From assembly GCA_034509425.1 (NCBI GenBank), contig JAVTVJ010000550.1, forward strand, positions 1,053,024 to 1,117,023: DNA of 64,000 nt. The letters are read 5' to 3'. A program made the translations under genes and the position numbers. The notes under the pieces are model-generated. The model was not told the origin of the DNA. It did not search any database and worked only from the letters and a program-made list of their open reading frames with translations. The stretch is from Eopsaltria australis. Taxonomy: Eukaryota > Chordata > Aves > Passeriformes > Petroicidae. Shown here piece after piece: positions 48,824 to 63,200 of this stretch; the first letter of the stretch is position 1, and each line of letters begins with the position of its first letter.

Positions 48824-51800
48824 ACAACAATCTGGTAGGTGAAGGCATCTGTCTATTTTGCTTTATATATCCCCGGAGCTTTCCCAAAGCAACATTATAA
48901 GAAAGGAAAAGACCTAAAATAGAAGAAGAACAGTCCCAAAATGGAGAGAAAAGGCCTGTGACATTTGTGAATAATAAAAATAATAAGCTACAGATCAGTT
49001 TAAAAAATACCATCAGGAGTATAGGGTAAGAAAGCTACACTGAGGTGCATTAGAACTGATCTTAATGGATATGGAGATCATTAGCAGTGTGCTGATACTG
49101 CTGAACTGACACAGAAATTATTAATTTAAATAGGAATATCTGACATTAAGTCTATAGCTGCATTAAAATGCAAATGACTCAAACTTCCGTGCCCTATGCT
49201 TTGGCCCTTTTGGTACTAGGCAGAACGTCTGTTTTGTGTCAAAACTTACACAAATTATAAAGGGTGAAGTTTCTATCCCATCACAGGATCTGATGCAATT
49301 CTGCAATCTAAAATGTTCAAGGATGATGCAATGAGATCTGTAATTTAGCCTATGACTAAATCACACATTTATCTCCAGAAGTTGCAGAATAGCATCCAAG
49401 CCTCTGGATACTTATACTACGTGCTAACTCGCCTTGCACTGGCAAACCCCAGGGAGCTACTCTTATGCTTATGCTAAGTGCATGCAAAAGTGCTAGCAAG
49501 ATCACTGCACTAATTTTCAGCATCAGAAAGCAAAATAATGCCTATACTGAGGCAAGACTCCTGATAAGTCTGTGAACTACAGCATTTCATAGCTGTGGAA
49601 GAATTAACTCATTTTTCCCCCCTTTTTTTCCCTTCTTCGCAATTATCGCTTGCCCTAGCTATGAATCACTTCAGAACTCATTCCTTAAAGGTATCCAAAA
49701 TTCCCTCAGGTGTTTTGACATAATTCTATTACATCTTATTTCTGTTTAATATTAAATTCTTTCCTGCATGTTTAAATAAACCTGGAAACCTTTTTAGGGA
49801 GCACAGCTTAATGGGGAACTAAGAACATGTGCGCCGAATGTCACTATCTTACATATGTTTTATTATTAATGGTAATTCATGCAGAACCAGCCACTTCACA
49901 AGGAGAGACAAAACACTTACATAAAGCTAGGTGCTTCTCTGTGACCTTAATTTGTTTCTGCACTTGAACACTGGATTCCCTTTCAAAAAATAATTATTCC
50001 CATAAAGATTAAAAACCAATAACCCAGTCTCTTCCTGCGAGAAAAACAAATGCAGAGGCTTGAGTGGTAATGCTGGGACTACTTTCTTGGTGGCTATTTC
50101 AATAAACTACAGTGTAAGAGGTCTTCTCCTGGGTCAGGATGTGTGTGTACTGAGAGAGGGGATATGGAGGATGGAGCCTGTTTGTTCCCATGTGTTTCAT
50201 GGCATTTTCTGTCTTGTCTGTAATACATTTTCTTACTGCTTCTGCTATTAGTTCACAGGATGTCAGGGATGGCCTTCCAGTATGAAAAGCAGACAGTTTC
50301 TGCTGTTTGATATCTTCTACCACAAGTGGAGATATTATGGGGCATTCTCTCACTTCTGATGCAGTGGCCCATCCATCCAGGCAGGGGCACATTTTGGGCT
50401 TCGTCTTCTGCCTGCCAGAACCATAGACCTATGGGCACTTCCACTAGCTCACAGTGTCTCCAAATCTGCCCAGAGAAGCAGGAATAGTAGAAGAAATAGG
50501 GACAGATGAGCTGAGACAAGATTTCCACCTCGCCTCTTTCAAAGTTGGTGTGTGCTTGGGTGATTCACACACCCTTCTGAGTGAGGAGTGAAAAAGCCCA
50601 TTGGAGTGGTATGTGGTGATTCTCACAAATGGTCATGAAGGACACATAATTTCAGACAGACTGGGCTACACACACAGAAATGGAAGGTTTGGCAGTAAAT
50701 CCATATGTGCCTTCACTGAAATATTTACATGTTTAACATTGCCATAAAATCTGGATATTATCAGTTCTTAATATATTTCTCTCCCCTCTCACCTCTACCA
50801 TAGTTTTTTCCCAATTAACCAGTTAGCTGTCTGAGTCCAGGGGTCATAGGGAACTTGCTCAAGTCAGTGGCAAAGGAGGGGTATCCAAACAATAAGCCTG
50901 CAGGGAGACTGCACCATTTTTTCCTCTGCTTTTGGAAAAGGTGGATGTGTTTGCTGTGGGGAACAGCTGCAAAGGGAAGAATGTTAGGTGACAAAGGTGC
51001 CAAAAAACAACAGGAAAGAAAAAACAAGGGTTCCTGGATTATAACAACCTTTTGATTAAAAAAAATTTAAAAATATAAAAGTCATAACAATGCATTATGC
51101 CTTTTGCGGTCCTTTGGTATTACAAGTCTGTTGGCATAAAAAAGAAAGATGTGATATAAATCTGACTCTGCTTGTCAAGACCCTGGAATATTATTCTAAT
51201 AAGGTATCTACCATATCCTTTTCAGAATCCAAAGACATTCATCAAAGCCAAAGACTGAAAGGGACAGACAGCTTCAACTTTATACTGCTAGGCACTGTTT
51301 TGGAGAAAATGCACTACATTTTTTTGTTCTTTCAGAAATGCAAAGCTGGAATTTGAACAGGAAAGGGTCTGACATTTTCCGAGTACTGAAAGAAGTGCTC
51401 ATAGAGACATCTTCCATTTTCCATCCTGTCTTTGACTGTGGCATAGTCACAGGTATCTGCTCTGAGCATACAGGGAGTATTTCTTGTCTAGCTAGCAATT
51501 AACGAGCAGTACAAGCAAATAGCATTGCACTGACATTTATCTCTCCAAAACTTTGCCCTACCATGTCTAACTACACACTTTGGGTGATAAGTAGGTTTTT
51601 ATTGTGTGGAAAAAAGCAGAAGGAAATTGGAGAGCTGAGCCAACACAGATGCAGTAAGGACAGTGAGAACTCCCACTGAGGGATGCAGCATGAACAGCAC
51701 AACCAAAAAGTCATATGTGGCAAGCAAGTCTTCAACTAAAATTCTTTGGAAACTGAACAAGCATGACTAATTTCTGTCAATCACAGAATTTGCTTTCAGT

Positions 51801-53348
51801 TGAGCTTGGTTGCTGAGCCCCATAGCCCAGGTCCTCATTCCTCACCTGGTCTCTCTGACTACAGAGCTGAAGCAGCACACTGCTTCATGCCTCTCTTTCC
51901 TCACCTGCAGGACTTGCATGCTACCTATCCACCTCACAATGACATTACAAGGCTAATTTAATCACAGCTATATGGGCCTTCTGAGACAGCTGGAGAAAAG
52001 GTGCTGTAGCAGCCACCATGCTTTTCATTATCATTAGAAGTGGCATTTGAGTGCCAGCTGAGGACTGCGGGAGCTGGATCCAGGCATCAGCTGTGGCTAT
52101 CTGTCGTAATGACCCAGATGATGAGAGTGGCTGAATGGGGAACAATTTTGGTGACCTGCAAAAGGGCTGCATTAAAAATGCAAACTCTTGTGCAGCCAGA
52201 ATTTAATTCAGTGCCTGCAGAAACCAAAATCTTCCCACATTTTCTCATATAGAGGAAATGAATTCATGTTTTTTCTTCAGACGTGTTTTTGCTTCTGAAC
52301 AAACAAACCAAGAGAACAAATGAGACTGATGAAGTTTCTTGGAGGATCATATTAGGAGGATGGAAGGCAGCAGAGGTGACAGAGAGGCTTCCCAATGCCC
52401 CAGAAGGATGTTTTGACTTTTCTTCTTCTTCGGTCTCTTTACCCTTCTCCCACTCCTCTTGCTATTGTTGACAGCAGCATGCAACAGCCCCACGTCTCTG
52501 GCACAAAATCTTGAAGGTCATCTTGTGGAAGTGGGTGGCCATGTTATCCACCCACTGCAGCCCAGTTATCCCATCTGCTGCCTCCTATCCCACATCTTCC
52601 ATGACAGAGCAGACATAGAGAGGCTGGAGTTTGCTTCAGAAAGCAAAACAGTAAGGGGATCCATGCCTGTGGCAAAGACAGCTTCCCACTTCCCTCTCCC
52701 AGTTTCTTCCATGGGATCTAACAGAGAGAGCTGTGTGAATAAATATTGATACTAAACATAGTCAGGAATGAGAATTCATGATCTAAAATTACACAAATAT
52801 TTGGGAATTTAGACACTATAACTCAAGTGGCACTTAATCTCCAAGTGCAACCAAAAATATGTAACTCCTCGGTTTACTAGCAGTGTCAGCTCCCCAAGTG
52901 TGGAGCTGAATAATTTAGAGTGGAAGAGAAAAAGAGAATGGCTGAGCATGGATTTTGCTGGGGAGGAGAGGAGCTCCCCTTCAGATTTACTGGTGACTTT
53001 TCCTGGCTGTGTGGGGAAGGGAAGCTTCAGGTCACCTTCAGGACAACCCCCATAAATGCAGAGAAAAAACAGCCACACATGCAAAACCCATGCCCCTGCA
53101 GCCTCCTGCCTGCAGGCTCCAGGAGAGAAATGGGGGGCACGGAGGGAGAGGAACGGGGGGCATGCAGGAGTGCACGGTGCTGTAGCCTTCCCATGGCCGG
53201 GGAGGCTGCCCAACACCTGCCACCAGCCAGGCTCAAATCTGAGAACTACAGCTGTAGCATAAAGGCGGATTATCACCCATCCAAACCAAATTCAATTATC
53301 ATATCTATGCTGCTTCTCTATTTCTGTAACTGGAAGGCTATTATTAGG
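48824..53348. other. Intergenic with a candidate conserved block
   Basis: No gene is seen. 49030-49420 carries an octamer ATGCAAAT-type site (near 49169) and several TAAT motifs. 52809-53414 has open frames on both strands (155 and 164 codons) with no recognisable domain. Confidence 0.5.
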
Positions 53349-53380
53349 CTCCCTCCCTCTCTCCCTCCCTCTCGCTCCCT
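53349..53380 (+). repeat. (CCCT)n pyrimidine-rich run
   Basis: CTCCCTCCCTCTCTCCCTCC and related units. All pyrimidine to 53373. Confidence 0.85.
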
Positions 53381-56300
53381 GTTTTTAATACATCTCCAAG
53401 TAATGCTGCTGTAAAACATTCAGAAAAGTAAACATTAGCTTTAGGCCATTTGATTATCAGTTTTCCAGAACACTTCGTTCTGCCCTGCTTTACTCCATAC
53501 TCCTTTAATACCAAAAAAAGAGAGATGGACTGAGATGAGTTTAATGAATCCACACTATAGCAATTCCTCTCTCTGTCTCCAGCGATGGCTCTGGCTCACT
53601 CTCACGGTGGCAAAAAAATGTCAGTTTATGCTTGGATGGAAAAGAAGTGAAGAAATAGGTTTTCCCTGTTAAAAAAAGAAAAAAAAAAAGATACTATATT
53701 TCCTCCTGTCCTAATTGCTAAAGTATTTCTTAGCAGGATTCCTATCTGTACCCCTATTAATGACTGCTTTTTTTCCCATTCTAGAAATGGGAGGTGGCTG
53801 GGTGGTGAGAGGGTGAGGGTGATGAAGTCCCTGAGATGAGGGAACCAGTCCTCAGCACAGGGAGTCAACATCCCAGAAACACATTGAGTGCTGGTGTCCT
53901 TTCTGATGCTGCTCATTTACACCACAAAGTGCATTGTCTTTTCCTTGGGATCTCAGGACAGGGATGGATAACCCTTCACACGTGCTCGCCTCCTGCAGAG
54001 CTCTGTGCCCTTTGTGCCAAGGGCTGACACTTTACTGTGGTGAGAAGCTTAAATATATTTTTTGTGGGTTGATGGTACACTTCTTTCTTCTGTTAAACAC
54101 ACATTTTGAGCAGGTATTGCCCCTCACAGACGTGGTGAAATAAAACCTGTGCACCTAAGCTGTAGGAACACAGAAATGAAAGTGTTAGTAAGAGCTGAGT
54201 TAATCATTTGGGACACACGATATGTCTTAGATGCCTTTTAATATGCCCATGTGTGAATAAGACACAAAAATGACAAAATCTTTGTTCAGTTCTTGTAGGG
54301 CTACCATAATACGTGTAATAAATCATACTCTTATACCCCAGCTAGTTGTAACAGGTGTTTTTAGCACCATGACTTTCACTTCAAAAGCTGCTGTATGGCT
54401 TAAACTCCTTTATCTCTATCTTTCACACAAATCAGAGAGTTTCATAGATAATAAAGCAGTTGGGCAAAAATATTAAGATTGAAGAGGTAGGGTCTCACTT
54501 CTGTACTCTTGGGAATTAACTAGGAGCAAAGAGAGGGGCTCTGGCTTCTGAGCTACAAATTCCACTGCCTTTTAGCATCAGCCCATTCAAGACATGACTC
54601 AGGGCTACACATAAGTTGGGTGTGATGAGGACTGGGGAGTCACTCAGCTTACAGAAACATCCTTTCTTGTGTATAATTAAGAGAATTGGGCTCACTGACT
54701 TTGCTCAGATGAATCAGGCCACAATCCTGAGCACACAGATTTCTGCCTCTTGCAGCGACTGGTACCAAATCCTCCACTCCAAGGCAGGTGTGAGCCTTCT
54801 GCCGCGTAGGCACAGGAACCTGCTCACTGCAATGGGCAGATCTAAGCTGTGTGGGAAAACTGGGAAGCTGAAAACTTAGTTATTCCCTGCTTCATTCTGC
54901 TGAGCTGCAAATATTGTACAAATATTGTGGCCAGCCTTTTTTTAAATGGATTTTTAAAGCTTTTGGATAAGATTCTTATTTACATCGTTCTGATTGTGTA
55001 AAGGGACAGAAGCGAGCCAAGTTTTTTAATTAACAACTGATGTAGCAGAGAATTCAGCATGAAATGCAGAAGTACTTCCTCTCTGTCTTATGTTTTGGCC
55101 ATGTGCAACCATAACACCATATTAACCATAATGTTAATGATAGTTGCATGACCATACACCAGAGCAAAATCCCTTGGGATGCTAATTGGTTTGCAGGACT
55201 GGTGCTTGACACCCTGCTCATGTCTGTAAACTAGGATAAGATATGTGGCTTAACCACACACCATTCATTAAATACTGGAGTTTCTTCATTTCCTTTGTTT
55301 TACTACCACTGATTAAAAATTTAGCGGTGATGCTGTGCAAGGGTGAGCCTAGAGGCACTGCATTAGAGAGCCACCTTTGAAAACAAATGCACAAAGAGAG
55401 GCTGGGGAGGAGACCGGGATGGGGACTGGGACCTTGGAAGCAGCAGGAAACACTCAAGGGAGACACAGAAACCATCTCTTGGTGGGGGGAGGGGATGTGG
55501 GGAAGAGAGAAATGTGACAGACTTTGGAGGAGAAATTAATTAACTGAGTAATGAGCATTGTGAGCTGACCTGCCTTGAGGGCTGAGGGCTGGGATGGGCT
55601 TCACCCAGGGGCTGGAGCACCTCTGCTGGCCCTGCCACCTGCGGGACGGCGCTGGTTGGACACCCTTCCACCAGAGTTGGCCACCTTGGACTTGAATAAG
55701 GTGGGCTGGTGGGCACTGGGCAAGGAAGAGCCAGTCCCACAGGCGTCTGGGGGTGAATTTATGCTATTTTCCTTAAATCTCAGAGCTGTTCCAATTTCAT
55801 GCAGCAGGAGAAACTTAACAGCTGGTGAAGTTTTTCACTTCAGCTGTTTAATGTGGTGTCTGTGACTCAGTTTGCACCAACAAAAATTAGGGTGAGGCCA
55901 GAATCAAACCATCCTTGTAAGCAACAGCTTCTGGTCATTCCCAAGCATCCCTGCTGTGGGGAGGGGCTCACACTTGTTTGAGCTTCTACTTCTCTGTCTG
56001 GCAAACATACTGAAGTATGCTTGTTACCTGCTAATGCAAAAAGGACTAAAAAAAGGGAAAAAACACAGAAAAAAAAAATTGAAAAAAGGAAATGGGGAAA
56101 TGAAGTAGCTCGGTGCTGTCATTTTGCTGTGTTGTTTATTGTCGTCCAGTTTCCTTGCTGAGAACGATGAGAGATCACAAAATCGATAATCCTCACTGGT
56201 ATTTTCTCAGCAGCATTTCCTGCAGAATGCGAATGTCTCTTTTCTTGTAGGCAGATGGACAGAGCCTGCAGGATCACATTTACTGGAGAGAAACCAGCTT

Positions 56301-57256
56301 TGAAAAGTTTCGACAGCCGGCATGGTATCTGGTCCATCTCTATTGAAATGAGTTCATTATCATTCATTTTTTGCCAAATGCCAATCAGTTCTTAAATCAC
56401 TCTTGAAATTAGGAAGTTGGAAAAAACAATCTAAAAGTGTCCACAGATACATTTTCAACATTTGCAGGAATATTTTAGAACTATTTCTCCAACGTTTGAT
56501 GCTATATAATTAATGTATAAAACAAAACAAGAGACAACAGACCTTCCAAAAAGCGGTGGGCTTTTTCATTATGTGTGCTCAGAATGAAAGCAGCAAAAGT
56601 TCACAAATTCCTTCACCTACTCATTTGCTAGTGTATCACATTTCAGATAAGATGGAAATTTATTATCTCAAGAGACTGATCCTCAGTACCCATCCATTGT
56701 TTTTTTTTTCAAAGGGCTACAGAGTTTTGCTGCAGAGATTCTGATTTTTCACTCAGAAATTTATCATCTTCCTAGTGCTAGTCCTCTTAAACAAGTGTTT
56801 GTTAACATATTATGAAGAGACTCACATTCAGACTGTCATACTGTTCTACTAGATTAAGGTATTTGCATATTTTCCTGCAAAATAAACCCATTGTCACAGC
56901 GGATTGATAGGAAGTAAAGGAGGCAGAAAAATGCAGATTTTAGCATGCAAGCCCATGTCTTTCACCTATTGTATAATTGGTTTGCTCTAGCTGATTAGTG
57001 AGTATGGTGGTTTGGGAACACAAAGTTTTGCCACTCTTTTCCATTTTAATGGTAGCAGATACACAAATAAAATAAAGGAATGTCACCTCTTGCAGTCCAT
57101 GACAACAGCACAACAAAATCTCAGACCACCAGCTTTCTAAAGTATCCTGAAACCTTGAAAAGAAAGATGACAGATACACTATGCTGTTCCAGAATGGTAC
57201 AACCTGACAATTTGCCAGGGAGAAAGGAAGGAGAAGTGAACAAATTAGAAATGAGG
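53381..57256. other. Intergenic with a CpG-retaining block
   Basis: No gene is established. 56105-56345 holds about seven CpGs in CpG-poor surroundings and a 82-codon minus-strand frame. It is either a conserved non-coding element or, less likely, an exon. Confidence 0.45.
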
Positions 57257-57281
57257 AAAAAAAAAAAAAAAAAAAAAAAAA
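57257..57281 (+). repeat. A25 homopolymer
   Basis: 25 consecutive A residues followed by A/G-rich sequence to 57297. No retroposon body is recognised upstream, so this may be simple repeat expansion. Confidence 0.9.
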
Positions 57282-60200
57282 GAAAAGGAAAAAAAAGCTG
57301 AAAATACTTTTAACTAAGTGCCTCAAAGAAAAAGTTGAATTTTAGCAAAAGCAGCACCCCAGTGGACACATGGTCTCCAAGTGTATTATTCCATGCAGAC
57401 ACTAACAAAGGGAAGATGTTTAGTGTCCAAGTGCTCCATGTCCCCTCCTAGCTCATCTGTGAGTGCTCAGATTTCATCTCCTGTTTGACAACCACGTGGC
57501 ACTTCTGACAGATACATGGGAGGTCATGTCTAAATTCTTCTTCTGAATTTGTGCATGCAGTATCAATAACATCACTCATTTTTTTGGGTGTATCTTTGTA
57601 CAAATACGCAGAGGTATCAACTCTTCACTGTTGGGAGCCAAATTTCTCCAGTTTCCCCAGATTGGCCCTTGGAGCCCAACAGGACACATGCCACAGCACA
57701 TCTCCAGGTTAAATAAAATGAACCACATATTAATGTAGGAAAAAGCTATGAAAATGCTTAAAAGGATATTGATTCTATAAGGGACACAAATGTCTGACTG
57801 AAGATGCTGTGATATACAGCTGAAATTACTACCTGGGCTATTTCAGATGCTAGGAGCATTGCCGGTATCCAAAAATCTTTGTCCCTAAATAAATGAGGTT
57901 TAAATGGACTTTTTCCCAAGTGAGCAGCCTCATGCATTTTGCTTTTTATTGGCTTCCTTCTCCCATGTTCCCTGTGATCTCTTTTTTATTATTATTTTTC
58001 TTCTTCTGCATCTTTTTTTCTTCTTTTGGTCTCAAGCAAAATAAAAGGAGGTAAACCATTAAAAAGGAGAGAAAAGTATAAAAATCATGAGGATTTTTCA
58101 CAGTCCACCACTACAGTTTGGAAGGAAAAAAACCCCACACATTCTCTCTTGAAATGCTTGAGAGGAAAAAAAACCAAACCCATCCCTTTTCATTCAGCCC
58201 TAAAATTTGCACTGATTAACAAAAACATTTGCAATTCTTTTTAAAAGGCATGATGCAGGTTAACAGTACATCTCCATTGTTTTTTCCAGTCATAATGAGA
58301 GTTTTAGTCTCTCTCCCACAAATATTTTGCAACAACAGAAAATGGTTCCCCCCCACCCTGTGTTCTGTTTCCCTCAGGTGTCACATAATTCTCCTTTGTT
58401 TTAGTCCAGCACTACCTGCACCCACCTCGTGGCATGCTAGCTCTGTGCCATCCCTGGTGTCATCTCACTTCCTCATCTTTGCTAATAAGGAACATTTAGG
58501 AGCAGCTCTGACTCCAGCACTGCATTAATGAAGCACTAACATTTGTTAGGGGAGAGATTCAGCGATGTTGACAAGTGACTTTGCTGATCAGAGGAGCGCG
58601 GTTGGGTTGGAAGGAACCTGTGTTCTTGAAATGTGGGAGGTGAATTATCTCAGTATTCAAAAAAATAAACAGAGACAAGTTTGATGAGTTTAAATTCACA
58701 GAAGAGCTTTTTAATATTTCCTGAGGTTCTAATCAAAGAAGCATCTTAACTGGTCCCAAAGGGAAATGAAAGATGAAAGGAGCTGACACTGATGCCCACT
58801 CTACCTTGCCTGGCTGCTACCGGGGTTTTTTTTTTATTCTTTTTTTGCTTGTTACTAAAAATATCTCAGCGGGAAAGAATTAACAGTAGGATATTAATGC
58901 AAAGTCACAAATGAAAATCTATTGCAAAATGTAGCATACCTTTAAAATTTTAACATCTAGTAAATTTAAATCGAGGAAATTGACATAGATCGGATGAAAG
59001 AAGATACAGCACCTCTAGCTTATGCCAACTAAAAATAAGAATTATTAATGAAGCTAGGCTTTCTTCTGCTGTGCACATTAATTATTTATGATAATAATAC
59101 TCCGCACTGCCATATTAAAGAATTTTCTTCACCCAGCTTCCCAGAAAACTCCATCTTCTGAAACTCTCAACATGTTAAAAAACACAAAAGAATGAATTCC
59201 TTTCAGTGTATTTATTATACTGGAAGATGAATATGGTCTTGGGTTATTAAACTGGAATGAAAAACACATCTTATTAGAACTTACATGGTGATTTTTATTC
59301 TCACTAGTTTCATATAAACTTAATGATGCAGACTGCATTTTTATGCTCATCTATTTTAAAATGGTGCCTGGAGCAAAAGAAGCTTCCATTAATGCCAGTT
59401 TGGTATTTCAAATACAATTTGATGTAATTTACTTCAAATATATGTGAACAGAGAAGGATAATGTTGAGAGTATTTGCTGGATGCAGATCTGGGTTAGCTC
59501 ATGGCAGTGATTTGTTAAAACACAAGTTTTATGAAACAGAAGAAAAAAAGAAAAGGAAAATGAAACTGTTTTTCAAAATATAGGGTAAAATTAATATCTT
59601 TATAAAGACGTTGGGGGGGAATTTATTTTGAATTGTCAGAGTTTAAATAATTAGTTCTGAAAATAACATTATTATTATTTAGAAATCAACAACAAATGAA
59701 ACTCATTTAATAGGAGTATTGGACCACATTTCTTTTGTTGTATTTGTTGTGATCAATCTAAAATAGACTATGACTGATTTTTTAATGTATATCCATTCAT
59801 TTATTTCCAATCCAAGTTTCATATGACTGTATCTTTTGTTTTTCTTATGGCAGAGACACTTGTACTCGAAAGCACACAGAAGCATCTGTGGAATGTGGGG
59901 TATGGTTGGGGCAGGGGTCTCATGCAAGGAGAAGAGTTTTCACAGTCAAGGAATGCACAGACAAAAAAATATAATTCATGGTAAAAAATGTGTGTGCCTG
60001 AAAATGGCAAGGGACTGTATGTGTGAATGTAATATCATACTATAAATTCACACTGTGTTACCTGCATCTACACAGAGCATCACTCTTGCAGGGTATCTTG
60101 CTGTGTCAAGGGACAGAATTCTGAAGCAGAAAACATTGCAGCTGGTCCAAGGTGCTGGTTCTGCTTTCCCCCTGCAGCTGGGATCCCCTGGCAGGGGTTT

Positions 60201-63200
60201 GCATCCCCTGCTACATTGGGGCACCCACCATTTCCACAAGCAAGGAGAAAACACAGTCATTGCCTCCCTGCTTTTACTGCATTTCTGCCTGTGTTTTTTC
60301 TTTCTTGTTTTTTCTCTTCCAGGGGTTTGCAAGGGAGGGAGGCTGAACCCGAGATCAAGTAAGTGGCTTAAGGGTAAGATTACGAAAGCATTGGTGAGAT
60401 GTAGGCACATGACCCCTGTGAGGAGACTTTATGCCTAGCTCCTCTAGGGCATTTGTTAAAGCTTACTCCTCCTTATGAATTTCCTGAGCCTCTTTCACAC
60501 TCTGTCCTTCTGAAGATACTACCCCTGCCAGAGCCCATGGCATCGTAGCCTGTCAGCAGGTGGTCACAGTTCTACCCTCTTCTCATGGCTGTGCTGTAGA
60601 AAACCCTTGAAAATTTAGGCAACACCAGTTGCCCTGCATGAGGCTTCTGGGAATGCTGGTGAACAGCACCAGGGATGGGCAATGCCTCTGAACGAGGGGT
60701 TCCACAGGGCAGGGTGGCTGGAGAAGAAAACCCACTACCCCTCCTCTGCTTGGGAGGCTGAAGAGAGCCTGCCCCAGAACAAGGGCCCCCATCCCAGGTG
60801 GATTAGAGCCCTTTCTGATTTATTTCCATGAAGTAAATAATCAAGGACATCTGTAAAGGAATCCAATGGAAAAATATTCCTAATTGGTTTTTAGGCAAGG
60901 ATTGGACAAAGAACTGTTTCTGGAGGAAATGTGTCACAGCACCATTTCATAAAGCAACAACAGCTTTATGAATGTGTTCATAAGTTTCTGCACACACATA
61001 GAAATTGTTATAAGCAAAGTGAATGACTAAGAAAATTAATGAGCATATTTAGTGTTTAGTAATGGACTCTGTTTCCTCTGCCTGACACAATGAAGAGAAC
61101 ACTGCACGGGACCTCATGAGTTATACCATTACAAAGATTTTAAAAATCATCAACATTTCAAAGGTAGATGCTGGATTTATTTTTTTTTTAATCCAGGCGT
61201 TAATGCTTTCAAACCAGCCAACCCCATCACCTGAAATGTAAATCTTCATTTGTGCAGTTCTTTACTTAGACAATGCCAGAGGCATGGCCTGTACTGGAGA
61301 GATGCTTAGTGTGCACTGGAGAGAAGCATTAAGATAAATCATACTGTTAAAAAATAAAAAGAAAAATACCACCAGCTTGTTTGGTTTGAGATTTCATTTT
61401 TGTAGAAACTGTATCCATTTTGACCCAGGGGTGCCCCTCATGAGTCAGTGACAGCACATACAGGCAAGGGGCAGGGGACGATTCCTGTGCTGGGTCCTGT
61501 CCTCTGTTCACTTGTGCTCCTGACAGTGAGGGCAGTTCCTGGATCAACAAATAACCACTGAAGTGTGACAGATTTTCTGAATTCAGTGATTACAGCGTCT
61601 TGGAAGTCAAAAGGAGATCACAGCTTGGGTGAAAATGCTGGTGGAGGTCAGCTGTATTAAAAGAGATTATGTGTTAGTACCTCACAGCTCTTGCTCAAAA
61701 ACCAGGTAGTCAGCTTGAGGGATATTTTGACCTTTTCCACTTTCCATCTCTCTGTTTCTGATAAAACAAACAGGATGACCTCTGCAGCACACACTTCTCA
61801 AGGTGGTATTAGACTGACACTGATACTGAAAGCAGGAGACCTTTCCTTTAATCTTTTTTGAAATGGTCAGGTTTGAGATCATTACTGGAGAAAACCTTCC
61901 CAAGGGTGAACCTGAACTCATCATCACTACTATATCTGGTATTTAGAAAACACCTATTCACACAGGGCAGACTAATAGGTACTTTGAACTACCTTTCAGC
62001 CATCAATGAGTTTCACTTCAGAAGTTTGGGTCCTGAAACAGGTACAGCACCTGCAAGATCTTTTTTGTTGTTTTGATTTTATTTTTGACAAACAGGAAAG
62101 AAAACAAAACCAAATAAAACACTGCATTCATGAAAACAGTCCAGCACTGTTTCACCATAAATCAGCTATTGCTGATTAGATCTTAAGTGTAATGGATCAA
62201 TGTCTCAGCTGACACAAATTAACTTCACTGTGCTGTCTCACACAAGCTAAGGTTCTGGTGCAAAGTCTTTGCCAACATCATAAACACTCGCTGGATGTTT
62301 CCAGTGCATTCAGCAGCTAGCACCTGCTGGGCCACAGAGCAAAACAAACCCACTGGCACTCACTTCATTTCCGGAAAAATCAAGGCAGTATGAAAGGAAA
62401 CAAAAAAACCACGTAGTCTGTACATAGATAAATAAATAATATTAAGCCTTACTTGTCTGTAATTAAAGAAAGGAATGGTCTACAAAGCATCCATACACAA
62501 ATCACTTCATCATTCTGCGTGCTTTTCTAGCTTGCTCTGATCCTATGCATTGCCCCATCCTTCCAACAAACAGCTCCATTGCCCACCAGGCTGGTGGCAG
62601 CAGGTGCACGAGCAGTTGCTCAGGCCCATTTCAATGCTTCTATCCCCTGGAAGGTGCCAACCACATCCCAGGCTGGCATGGAGATAAAAGACATAAGAGA
62701 CTTTATGCACCAGGGCTTTCTGGGCTTGAAATATGCAAGAGACTTATATCCATATGTGAAGATTAATGCTTCACTCTGGACTCATCTTCACTTTTTCCAC
62801 CTCCTCTTCCCCAGCTGTGATGTCAGCAAATGAACTGGAGAGCAGAGGGCAGTTGCCTTTGAGCCTTAACAAATCCAAAATAGAGAAAGAGTTGAAACAT
62901 GTGGCACTTCCTTCTGCCTGTACAGTTAAAGCCCCCACAATGAAGGGACAGGGGTGACATTCAGGTACCACAATACAGGTAGAAGTTTCTTCTTCCTTCC
63001 TGGAAGATAAACAAAGTGAGAAGTAGGTGAAGCGAGAAGTAGAAACACATCACTGCCAATTTATGGCACTTGAAAGAAAAATCTAATCTGTGTTTCACTC
63101 ATTTAAGTGCAGTTTCCGTTTACCTACAATGTCATGACCTTCTCGACGATAGTTATATATGGCATGTGGCATGGACAGACTGAACCTCTTGCATTTGTAG

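Noticed and set aside
52809..53414. 155- and 164-codon overlapping frames on opposite strands
   Set aside because: Both strands are open over the same DNA, with no domain, no signal of codon use and a microsatellite inside.
58595..58622. CR1-like phrase GGTTGGGTTGGAAGGAACCT
   Set aside because: About 20 bases only, with no CR1 tail motif beside it. Chance cannot be excluded.
60048..60438. 120- and 127-codon frames on opposite strands
   Set aside because: Overlapping and unrecognisable. Likely chance in locally GC-richer DNA.
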